64,000 bases of DNA from Lentimonas sp. CC4 (GTDB lineage Bacteria > Verrucomicrobiota > Verrucomicrobiia > Opitutales > Coraliomargaritaceae). Under the pieces are notes generated by a model. It searched no databases, had not been told where the DNA came from, and worked only from the letters and a program-made list of their open reading frames with translations. The stretch spans positions 62,001 through 126,000 of the forward strand of contig NZ_CACVBO010000002.1 of the NCBI RefSeq assembly GCF_902728235.1, in the 5' to 3' direction. Both the position numbers and the translations under genes were made by a program. Shown here piece after piece: positions 55,566 through 63,490 of this stretch; the stretch's first letter is position 1, and each line of letters opens with the position of its first letter.

Positions 55566-55915
55566 CAGGGCGTGTCATTGTCGATTGAAAGGACTGCACG
55601 TTGAATACAGCATCCGTTAGTTGTGAGGAATCGGCAAAAGGTGCCACTTATATTCAACGTATGGCGCACAACACGTCATGGCAGTGTGACCATTTGGAAT
55701 ATAACAAAAAGCACAGACGTTCCTTGATGTGGTTCCCCTGGATAAATAATACAACATCTGTTGCCAACCCCGCCAGCCTTGCATAATCCAACTTCACATC
55801 AAGAAGTTCACCGTAACAATCAGACACTTTGCCACATGCAACTTACGAGAACTAACAAAACGCCAAATTAGCTCATTATTATACCAACATGCGACTAAAA
55901 CTGGTAAAAAGGCTT

Positions 55916-55969
55916 GATCGCTGAGATCGCTGAGATCGCTGAGATCGCTGAGTGCGCTGAGTGCGCCGA
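55916..55969. repeat. Six tandem 9-bp units
   Basis: GATCGCTGA four times, then GTGCGCTGA and GTGCGCCGA. It is followed to about 56050 by an imperfect inverted repeat (CTCTGCGTCAGC, GGGCGGTTAA) like the one at 22.9 kb. I see no gene in 55566-56210. Confidence 0.85.
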
Positions 55970-56210
55970 GGAGATGGGGAGGTCTGCGTGAAATGCTCTG
56001 CGTCAGCTCTCAGCGTGCTCTGAGATCTCTAGCGTAGCGGGCGGTTAACAAATACAGCTGAAAAGTATTCACAGTGGTCTTCCCTTCGATGGCTACAGAC
56101 TACCAGAAAATGTCAAAGGATAGTATTACCTAGCGTCCCTGCCATGGACTGAAGAAATGAGATTAAAAAACAGCAAGCCACTACACGCAATTAAGTAGAC
56201 TTGCGCTCAT

Positions 56211-56891
56211 CTAAAAATCCCAGATAGGAGCCGAATAGACTTTAACTTTTCGCGGCGGTGGCATTGGAACGAAAAATGTGACAACACGCATTGCGGGATT
56301 ATACTGACATTTTTGCTGAACCAACCTTCTTCGTATGTTTTCGTCAGTCTCAAAGACATCCAGCTTGATCATATAATTACCGATACCACTCCTTGGATTA
56401 GTAATTCGCGCTGTCGAGCGAGGCTTGGAGATCAACTTCTTGTCTCCAACATATCCAGCCACAGTCACATCAGAAAAATTAACGAACAAAGTATCTCCAG
56501 AACCGAAGACATTCTCATTCGCATTGATTGCCTTCAAACGAATCGGCAAGACGGGATTCTCTTTATCTTCAAAAGCAAGAATCAACACCTTATTCCAATC
56601 TTCAGGGATATTCAACATGGGAGCCGCTTGAGGCACAGGAGCGTCCTCAGGCAATAGCGACGGCAAAAATGCCAAGCGATTAGATCCCGGCGACAAGTCA
56701 AATGATTCCGAAAAATTATGACTATCCAAACGGATCTCTTGCGGCTCTTGATCTGCTTGATAGACGTATGTGGTCTGTGGGGCATTGGTAGGTGCACCAT
56801 AATATATGATACGTGCCACCCGATCAGCAGAACAAACTGTGGATACAGCCAAGCCACACAGTAATAATAAACAGTCTTTTATGGTTCTCAT
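56211..56891 (-). CDS. Secreted protein of unknown function, pseudopilin cassette, paralogue of 57000
   Basis: Protein of 226 residues, not recognised. Signal peptide (LLLLCGLAVSTVCSA), then RVARIIYYGAPTNAPQTTYVY, HNFSESFDLSPGSNRLAFLP, INANENVFGSGDTLFVNFSDVTVAGYVGD, and the closing RRRLVQQKCQYNP...PPPRKVKVYSAPIWDF. It aligns along its whole length with the 57000 protein (identical RRRLVQQKCQY and VKVYSAPI segments). The all-beta character suggests a binding or assembly protein. It is the last gene of the apparent operon 61307-56211. Confidence 0.72.
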   Translation of the reverse strand: MRTIKDCLLLLCGLAVSTVCSADRVARIIYYGAPTNAPQTTYVYQADQEPQEIRLDSHNFSESFDLSPGSNRLAFLPSLLPEDAPVPQAAPMLNIPEDWNKVLILAFEDKENPVLPIRLKAINANENVFGSGDTLFVNFSDVTVAGYVGDKKLISKPRSTARITNPRSGIGNYMIKLDVFETDENIRRRLVQQKCQYNPAMRVVTFFVPMPPPRKVKVYSAPIWDF

Positions 56892-56999
56892 CTTCTTTCT
56901 TAAGCTTCGTGGTGGGGCAAATGCCGAAAGGATACAAAATTAAAGCGCTGTCCTAAACGCTTATTAGCTTTAGCATCGAATATTATATTAAATACAGTT

Positions 57000-57674
57000 T
57001 TAAAAATCTAAGATTGGCGCCGAATAGACCTTGACCATTCGTGGCGGTGGTGACGCGATCATAAAGGTAAGCACACGCTCGCTTGGGTCATATTGGCATT
57101 TCTGTTGAACCAAGCGTCTCCTTATCTTTTCGCCCTCATGATAGGCATCCAGCTTCTGAAGATACATGCCCCGATCCTTTCGAGGCTGAGAAATGATTTC
57201 GAACTCACTTGGCTTCAATATTAAATCTTTATCTCCGACAGTCCCTAAAACTGTCACCTTCGAGAAATTCACAAAACATGTGTCACCCGGACCAAAGGCG
57301 TCATCATTGGCGTTAATCGCCTTAAACTGGATGGGGAGCGTCGGATTTGACTCATCTTCGAGGACGATGATTAAAACCTTATTCCAGCTAATCGGGATTT
57401 CCACTGAAGGTGCCCCGGAAGGCGCAGGCGTGTTTTCTGGCAACGCATTCGGTAAAAAAAACAGATGCTTCGTCTCCTCCGCCAATTTAAACGACTCTGA
57501 GAAATTATGACGCCCAAGTTCGACTTCCTGCGGCTTTTTACCCGCTTGATGCGCATAAGCGGTTTCGGGAGCATCTGCTGGGGCGTTATAATACAGAATT
57601 CGAGCTACCCTGTCCGCGGCAACAGTCGTCGATGTCAGCAGTCCACACAGCAAAAACAAAATACAAGCTCTCAT
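57000..57674 (-). CDS. Secreted protein of unknown function, pseudopilin cassette, paralogue of 56211
   Basis: Protein of 224 residues: signal peptide to TTVAA, RVARILYYNAPADAPETAYAH, HNFSESFKLAEETKHLFFLP, INANDDAFGPGDTCFVNFSKVTVLGTVGD and RRRLVQQKCQYDPSERVLTF. A tandem duplicate of the 56211 gene, 108 bases apart. It starts 15 bases after the stop of the pseudopilin-like gene, so it is likely made with it. Function not known; both copies being kept suggests a shared structural role. Confidence 0.72.
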   Translation of the reverse strand: MRACILFLLCGLLTSTTVAADRVARILYYNAPADAPETAYAHQAGKKPQEVELGRHNFSESFKLAEETKHLFFLPNALPENTPAPSGAPSVEIPISWNKVLIIVLEDESNPTLPIQFKAINANDDAFGPGDTCFVNFSKVTVLGTVGDKDLILKPSEFEIISQPRKDRGMYLQKLDAYHEGEKIRRRLVQQKCQYDPSERVLTFMIASPPPRMVKVYSAPILDF

Positions 57675-57689
57675 GTTCTTAATCTCATC

Positions 57690-60600
57690 CTAAACTTCAT
57701 CGGGTGACAACCACCGAAACGAAACAATTCTAAAACGTCTCCCGAACCGTTTGTTGGCCTCAGAGTCGAGCGTGCCATCGCTTGGCAAGACTGTTGCCTC
57801 ATCAGCATCTGGGTCGACATAATCTGCACGTCGCTGCACAACCGCTTCACACCACGCCGCCGATTTAGCCTCACCGGTGATTGGATCTTTGCTCTCTCCG
57901 TAAGCGCGAATAACAAATGTATCATCACGCGCAGATAGCACCGGAGCCAATGGCCTCAGAATATCTGCCTGGCGCACCCACCCCGGAAAACCATAGGCTA
58001 AATTCCCTTCCGCAGCAGCAGCGAACAAATGCCCCACTCCTCCAGGCACAACAGCATCAGCAAAAGTATCCTGCAAATCCTTGAATGGATTCTCGGTCAC
58101 TCCTTTCGTCGATAACTCCACTAACGCAGACTCAATTGCTCCTGCCAAAGCAAGGCTAGATGCCGAGTTGTCCGTATTAAGCTGCCTGTTTACAAACTCT
58201 GAAAGTGACAAGAACGGCCCGCGTTCTTTTACCTGTTTCACAATCTCAGTCGCGAGCGCCTCAATCTGCACATTAGTTAGACTCTTCCGCATACCGACTT
58301 TGGTGTAAAGAGTATCATTTGGATCCCCATAAAAATTCGCGGCGGGGTCACCTGCCACGCTGGTTCGACTCACAAAATTGTCATCCGAACTTCCAACATC
58401 TAATTCAACACTATAGGTCGTGCCACTCGTGCTATTGGAAACATAGGGAGCCTTCGCCTCCCGCATATGTTTGAGCATCGCCGACCATGCTTCCACCGAA
58501 GTCGAATTCACATTAAACATGCCGTCAACCTCCAGCTTGGAAGCGACACTATGCCATGCAGTATTATCTACAATCAGGTCGTCTGCAGCGGAGCTTGCGT
58601 CGGTTTTGGACAATATATCAGCTGGTTTATAAGCCGAATTCGGCAACGGAACATCTCCGGATGCAAATTCGCTGTAGACTTTTTCGATCCCCCTGATCTC
58701 AGAACCAGCCGGATAGGTATCATAGCCGTTTGTTTCGGGTGCGATCGACGAAACAAACCAGTCGTCAAAAAACAGGTGATTGGCCACATAACTATGATCA
58801 TACGAAGCAAGTTGAGAGGTCGGAGCACCATTATCGATATATACCTGATCCGGTTCGATCCATTGGCTGGCATTACTATTGCCTATCGGATTGGCAACAA
58901 ACGGTAGCACAGCGTTGAAGTAAGCCACATCAAAATGCTGCAGATCGCCTAACGATCGAAGAGGTTTTGTGGGTATCTCACCAACGATCAAGCTTTTCAA
59001 GCCGTCAAAGGAACTATGGCTCGTGCCGATGAAACTATAGGGGTCCTCAGCAGTGATTCCATCAACCGGCAGCCCGTCTGTTCCGGCGCTGGGATTTGGG
59101 TATTTAAAAATGAGGTCATAAGGAAATGCATCTAAGTGCGCTACTTTCGAATAGCCATCAACCTGATCACTTGTAACTCCAGAAATGGCCTTGCGGTGAG
59201 AATAACCTCTTCCACCTGCCGAATTCTCCGTAATGTTATGCAATTGGAGCATCATAATCATAAACGGTGAAGGACCATTCACGACTAACTGATTTAATTT
59301 CTGAATGTCATTAGCAATATCTGGAGTCGGCCAGTAAATCGCAGCATCGGCCGCTGTTATGTTATAATGAATACTCGCGGAATTTGAGCGTCCATTACCA
59401 GTGCCGCCGCCAGTCCCCGGCCATTCGTTTACTTGGCATTTGAAATCACCGCTACCTTCCAGCTCTACCGTAAATAGACTATCAGCCAAACCATTGATCG
59501 GAACATCGTTGTCGGAATTTGGCTGTGCTTCTTCTAAATTAATTCGGACACTAATACCAACCGCATTTTCATACCCTCTTTGCATGTTTAGGTCATTCCC
59601 ATTCCTGTTGCGCGGACTATAAACGCGTGCTTCACCTGGCTGCCAGATTTCATCGTCGGCCGGAAACCTCAAAGTCGTGTTGCTCGTTTTGTTGATTAAC
59701 TTGTCCAGAGCGAAGAATCCATTTTGCGACACCCCTCCGACATTAAATTTAAACTTGTAAGGGAGCTGTTCTTGCAAACGCATCCAAAAATTAGTGTTTG
59801 TGCCACCCGCATCGATGGATACATTATAAGGATTCCAAAAGGTTACCACGGGAGTTAAATTCAAATATGCGCCATGCGTATTTGTAGGATCGTCTGTAGC
59901 ATCGGTGCCAGTCAACAGCTTTGACTCAAATTTGAGCACCCAATGCATACGCGCAAGGACGGGGGAGCGAACAATACTATCCCGCCGCGCTTCGGTGGAC
60001 ATCTGATAAACTCCAGGTCCTACGAGACTACTACCCGCAGAAAAGGTCACATTCCCCGATGCATCTCCGGACGTAATTTGCTTATACTGGTTCGCAAAAT
60101 CAGCGAGCGCCGCCCACCCCACTGAAGGGCCTCCTGCCAATTTTCCGCTGCTATTTTCTGCAGCAAAGTTCAGCTGCTCGGACCAGGGATAGATCAACCC
60201 CCCGACATTTCCACTGTTCAGTAACGCCTCTGTCTCATCCCCCGGACTCCGAGTATAAAAAGGGTAAGTAGCACCTCCGTCAGGGCTTGCGAGAGTCTCC
60301 CACTGCTCTGCCATTAATGAAATATCCCTACGCCAGCCGCCATTCGCGGTATTCGTCAGCAAACCACGCGCATAACCGGTAAGATCATGAAAATAGGTGC
60401 TTGAAACCGTGCTGCCTGTCGGAATCGTGTTATCCATCAAATTAAGGCTAGTGCGATTCACCACGCGCCCAAGATCCTCCACATCTGTAATCTTAAACTC
60501 ATTCACATCAGGACCCGCAGAGCTGGACAGGCGATCCCCCCATTTCACCCATTCATCTACGCCGGATACAATCTCATCCTTCTCGCGAAGTAAGGCCTTG

Positions 60601-61307
60601 GTATTCTCCCCTGAAATCCACCATGCAATCGCAGCAGAACCATCTTCTATTTCCGTCGGCACTACATATACTTCAACGTCCTCCGACTCATTAACATCGA
60701 TGGGATCAGGGTTAGGAATCACACTCCCACTAGCAAGCAATGGCACGGTGGAAGTTTCGTTAGTCAAACTAGGAGGCGCATCGGCGCCCGCCAAGTAGTC
60801 TGATGACGCAGGATCGTAAGCAGAGGAAACCAGCCATCCGAGAAAGCGTTCAGGTGCAGTCGAATCTATATCCGGAACTCCAGTGTCCATCTTAGAATCA
60901 TAATCGGGCTTCTTCGGGAAACCTGTTGACTTATCATGGTCGAGCCCTTCCCACGAACGCCAGACGCCAGTGAGCTGCTTGGGGCCATTGTCATCACCAG
61001 CAATACCCGCGGCCGCTGAAGCCGGAGCGGTCACACGTTGATCCAGTCCAGCGGTTTCCTGCAATTTACCCATCGCCAGATCCAATGACAACAATGCTGC
61101 TTGGCGCGCCTTCATCCGAGCAACCGTATTGGCCGAACTCGCCTGCTCTACTTGAACGAGCGTGCTGATCGACAGAATAAGAAGTAGCACAAACGCCATC
61201 AAACTTAATGCAATGACGAGTGCGAAACCTCCCGAAGTAGAGGCTTGAGGGCAACGAATTCGACCTTTTGATCGAATTTCACGAAATTGAGTAGTCTTAA
61301 ATTTCAC
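57690..61307 (-). CDS. Very large pseudopilin-like protein (GspK/PilX-type N-terminus)
   Basis: 1205 residues, GTG start. A basic leader of about 26 residues precedes GGFALVIALSLMAFVLLLIL, a type IV prepilin-like signal in which cleavage would follow the second Gly. After the hydrophobic helix comes ARMKARQAALLSLDLAMGKLQE, the helical spine of pilins. The long remainder (WRSWEG, FLGWLVSS, AWWISGENTKALL, LINKTSNTTLRFPADDEIW, FLSLSEFVNRQL) resembles large minor-pilin or GspK-like proteins of Verrucomicrobia cassettes. FLSLSEFVNR near the end resembles the saposin-like SAM region of GspK. Probably part of a pilus or type II-like apparatus; the exact complex is unknown. It is transcribed from 61378-61446, the same promoter type as the enzymes. 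Confidence 0.75.
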   Translation of the reverse strand: MKFKTTQFREIRSKGRIRCPQASTSGGFALVIALSLMAFVLLLILSISTLVQVEQASSANTVARMKARQAALLSLDLAMGKLQETAGLDQRVTAPASAAAGIAGDDNGPKQLTGVWRSWEGLDHDKSTGFPKKPDYDSKMDTGVPDIDSTAPERFLGWLVSSAYDPASSDYLAGADAPPSLTNETSTVPLLASGSVIPNPDPIDVNESEDVEVYVVPTEIEDGSAAIAWWISGENTKALLREKDEIVSGVDEWVKWGDRLSSSAGPDVNEFKITDVEDLGRVVNRTSLNLMDNTIPTGSTVSSTYFHDLTGYARGLLTNTANGGWRRDISLMAEQWETLASPDGGATYPFYTRSPGDETEALLNSGNVGGLIYPWSEQLNFAAENSSGKLAGGPSVGWAALADFANQYKQITSGDASGNVTFSAGSSLVGPGVYQMSTEARRDSIVRSPVLARMHWVLKFESKLLTGTDATDDPTNTHGAYLNLTPVVTFWNPYNVSIDAGGTNTNFWMRLQEQLPYKFKFNVGGVSQNGFFALDKLINKTSNTTLRFPADDEIWQPGEARVYSPRNRNGNDLNMQRGYENAVGISVRINLEEAQPNSDNDVPINGLADSLFTVELEGSGDFKCQVNEWPGTGGGTGNGRSNSASIHYNITAADAAIYWPTPDIANDIQKLNQLVVNGPSPFMIMMLQLHNITENSAGGRGYSHRKAISGVTSDQVDGYSKVAHLDAFPYDLIFKYPNPSAGTDGLPVDGITAEDPYSFIGTSHSSFDGLKSLIVGEIPTKPLRSLGDLQHFDVAYFNAVLPFVANPIGNSNASQWIEPDQVYIDNGAPTSQLASYDHSYVANHLFFDDWFVSSIAPETNGYDTYPAGSEIRGIEKVYSEFASGDVPLPNSAYKPADILSKTDASSAADDLIVDNTAWHSVASKLEVDGMFNVNSTSVEAWSAMLKHMREAKAPYVSNSTSGTTYSVELDVGSSDDNFVSRTSVAGDPAANFYGDPNDTLYTKVGMRKSLTNVQIEALATEIVKQVKERGPFLSLSEFVNRQLNTDNSASSLALAGAIESALVELSTKGVTENPFKDLQDTFADAVVPGGVGHLFAAAAEGNLAYGFPGWVRQADILRPLAPVLSARDDTFVIRAYGESKDPITGEAKSAAWCEAVVQRRADYVDPDADEATVLPSDGTLDSEANKRFGRRFRIVSFRWLSPDEV

Positions 61308-61377
61308 AAGGGAGAACGGGTTAATATGCCCTGCATTTAAAGGACACGCAGGGGATAATTTGGAGCTAAGCAGACAA

Positions 61378-61446
61378 ATAATACCCGATTCTGAGCTTTA
61401 GCACAATCATGTGTATGCATTAAATCTACTGATGCATTTACTTTAA
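61378..61446 (-). promoter_or_regulatory. Shared-regulon promoter for the pseudopilin cassette
   Basis: Minus strand: proximal site TTAATGCATACACATGAT (61406-61423), 22 bases, then -10 TATTAT (61378-61383). The distal site at 61429-61446 (TTAAAGTAAATGCATCAG) is weak. Confidence 0.7.
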
Positions 61447-61810
61447 TTGATGATAAAGCACTCCGTGAGAAACCAGGTAAAAGTGAGATATCGAGCCATA
61501 TAAACCAAGGCCCCTAGCGTAATATGATCCCAATACCCCACGACGGGATGGCGAGGGGATTTCAGCGTATGCAATCGCAACAAACATTACGGCATTCACA
61601 GGCATCGACCGAACCTTAGATGAGCCCAGCTAGTTATGGCTGGCAGCAGTCAGTATTACTTCCGACCTCACTTCGGGAATGCTACTACTGCAGGACAGAC
61701 TGGATCAGCACTTGTTGCGTCATGACTAACTGTAACGCCCAGCCTAGGATGCGTATACAGAGTCAATTCGTTTAGAATACGAATCATAACACAACCGAAT
61801 AAAGTCATTT

Positions 61811-61935
61811 GCCATACGACATAGGGCACTAATTGATTTTTTGATTTTAACAGTCGAAACCCCATTTTCTATTTCATTATTTGGCCTATTCATTTAACAA
61901 ATAGATAAAATGTAAGGTGCCGTATGCCCTATGCC
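61811..61935. promoter_or_regulatory. Two operator-like repeats upstream of the HTH gene
   Basis: GCCATACGACATAGGGCAC (61811-61829) and, on the other strand, GGCATAGGGCATACGGCAC (61917-61935) are variants of one motif, 106 bp apart. They may be binding sites of the HTH protein at 62021. The rest of the 710-bp gap 61308-62020 shows no gene. A lone ATTCATACACATTAAGG near 61960 resembles the regulon operator. Confidence 0.4.
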
Positions 61936-62020
61936 TAAAGTTGACTTGTCCGTCTGGATTCATACACATTAAGGTTTATTGAACTCCCGCTCTCCCCTTC
62001 CCTTCCAATCGAAACTACAA

Positions 62021-62680
62021 ATGACTCAGAATTCATCGGATCAAAATCCAATAACGGGTGCCCTTATTCGCCGTAAGATACGATTAGAACAAACGAAACG
62101 CAGTCATACCGGCGGTGCATTTACCAAACATCATACCTTTCTGTCTCACGGCGATCCTGAGTGCCCTGAAATTAGGCAGCCGCAAATGTTTCAGCCTAAA
62201 GAAATCCGCGCGCTTAGGAAAACTTTTGATATGAAGGTGCATGCGTTCGGTCCTTTGGTAGGAGTTCATAGTGACACGATCAAAAAATATGAAGCCGGGC
62301 TGCGTATCCCAAGCCACGCCACCCTTCGAGTCATGCAACTCTTACGAATCAACCCCCAGTTCAGCAAAGTATTACCTGCCGTCGCCTACTTCAATCAGGA
62401 CAAAATTTATCTCACTCGTATCAATCTAAACGTGTCTCAAAGTGTGTTCGCCCGACTTTTGGGTGTAGAAACTAGCACACTACGCGGTTGGGAAATCAGT
62501 AAACGTAAGCCTAGCGGCCCGAGTGTCACCCTTCTCCAACTCGCATATAGTTTTCCTAATCAATTCGTATGTGCGATTATTCAAAATGAAGCGCAGGACA
62601 TTGATGAATCGGAGCGTATCAATGATGTGAATGTCTTTAGCGGCGAGGTGCAAACTCAGCATAAAAATACGGACGACTAG
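62021..62680 (+). CDS. Protein with two helix-turn-helix (XRE-like) domains
   Basis: 219 residues on the plus strand, away from the metabolic genes. Residues 60-108 (MFQPKEIRALRKTFDMKVHA, FGPLVGVHSDTIKKYEAGLRIPSHATLRVMQLL) and 129-185 (LTRINLNVSQSVFARLLGVE, TSTLRGWEISKRKPSGPSVTLLQLA) are two HTH_3-like domains, each with the recognition pattern 'FaxLLGVxxxTLxxWExGxRxPSG'. The N-terminal 50 residues are basic and probably flexible. Lying 0.8 kb before the iterons and the initiator gene, it may regulate replication or maintenance of the replicon; it could equally be a general regulator or antitoxin-like protein. Start at ATG 62021; a TTG 42 bases upstream also keeps the frame. Confidence 0.75.
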   Translation: MTQNSSDQNPITGALIRRKIRLEQTKRSHTGGAFTKHHTFLSHGDPECPEIRQPQMFQPKEIRALRKTFDMKVHAFGPLVGVHSDTIKKYEAGLRIPSHATLRVMQLLRINPQFSKVLPAVAYFNQDKIYLTRINLNVSQSVFARLLGVETSTLRGWEISKRKPSGPSVTLLQLAYSFPNQFVCAIIQNEAQDIDESERINDVNVFSGEVQTQHKNTDD

Positions 62681-63010
62681 TTGACTTCAGGTCAAGCAAT
62701 CGGACCCCAGCTCCCGCAAAATTAGCTCTAAATCAAGTTTTCTAGCGAAGAAGTCCCACGAAACAGAGTTTCAAGGCCACGAATCAAACCACTCTTTGAT
62801 CCTGAAAAGATGAATTGAACCGTTAATCAGAGGTTCTAAATACATACTGCTTAAATACTTGAGTGACGTCTCGAACTAGGAATCGCGTGTTAGATCATTC
62901 GCCATTTTGGCAGTGGCTGGATTGACGTTAATTGACGGTTTAAGAATCAGAGCCCATGCCAACTGCCGAATCTAGGATGATATCATTCTTCCCTTACTAG
63001 GAAGCATTCA
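62681..63010. other. Gene-free spacer before the iteron array
   Basis: No gene is visible. Near 62.96 kb CCAACTGCCGAATCTAGGATGA is a fragment of the dispersed repeat flank seen at 11.78, 13.37, 14.91 and 23.1 kb, and GTTAATTGACGGTTTAA precedes it. I see no promoter or terminator I can defend. Confidence 0.5.
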
Positions 63011-63015
63011 AAAAA

Positions 63016-63374
63016 ATGCTGAGTTCACACCACTGTGGCAAATTCCTCAGTCAGTCGGAGAAAAAATGTCGAGTTTGCAGTCATTCACATAAAAACCGGC
63101 CAAACTCTCAATGGATACCTAAATGAGCTCAGCAACTAATAGTGCAAACTCAGCATCTAATTTCAAGATTAGTGCAAACTCGGCCTCAAAACGGCTTTGG
63201 CAGTGCAATCTTAACATAATTTCAGAAAGCTAAGTGCAAACTCTACATCTATTATAATCAGCTAGCGCAAACTCGACATTTATATCGATTCAAACGGGTG
63301 CAATCTCGACATTCAGTTCCCTATTTTAGTGCAAAGTGAACACCGATTTAGCCACTTTAGTGCAAAGCGAACAC
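63016..63374 (+). repeat. Iteron array, probable plasmid replication origin (oriV)
   Basis: Eight direct copies of a 17-bp unit with consensus TAGTGCAAACTCGACAT begin at 63140, 63170, 63201, 63232, 63263, 63296, 63327 and 63358. Steps are 30, 31, 31, 31, 33, 31 and 31 bp, that is three helical turns, so all face one side of the DNA. The last two copies vary to TAGTGCAAAGTGAACAC / TAGTGCAAAGCGAACAC. Two inverted copies lie at 63066-63081 (ATGTCGAGTTTGCA) and, more degenerate, at 63016-63030. Iteron arrays directly before a rep gene are the hallmark of iteron-controlled replicons, where the initiator binds the repeats to open the origin and to limit copy number. An AT-rich stretch (63375-63490) follows. 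Confidence 0.9.
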
Positions 63375-63419
63375 ATTTATTCGGAATTTTCGTTGATTAC
63401 CAGCAACTTGCGAATTCCC

Positions 63420-63470
63420 TTTGTTGTTGTTGTTTTCATATTTATATAGAATAACAGCAACATAGCCAAA
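63420..63470 (+). promoter_or_regulatory. Probable promoter and AT-rich region of the initiator gene
   Basis: Between the last iteron and the start codon lie TTGTTGTTGTTGTTTTCATA and TTTATATAGAATAACA. TATAGAAT would be the -10 box, giving a leader of about 35 bases. No ribosome-binding site precedes the ATG at 63491. Confidence 0.45.
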
Positions 63471-63490
63471 ACGCATTTCGAATACATACC

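Noticed and set aside
62084-62338. Minus-strand open frame opposite the HTH gene
   Set aside because: Overlaps the well-supported double-HTH protein in antisense and has no features of its own.
63140-63374. Regularly spaced repeats as a CRISPR array
   Set aside because: The unit is 17 bp with 13-16 bp between units, units vary, and a RepA-like gene follows directly; spacers are far too short for CRISPR. An iteron array fits.
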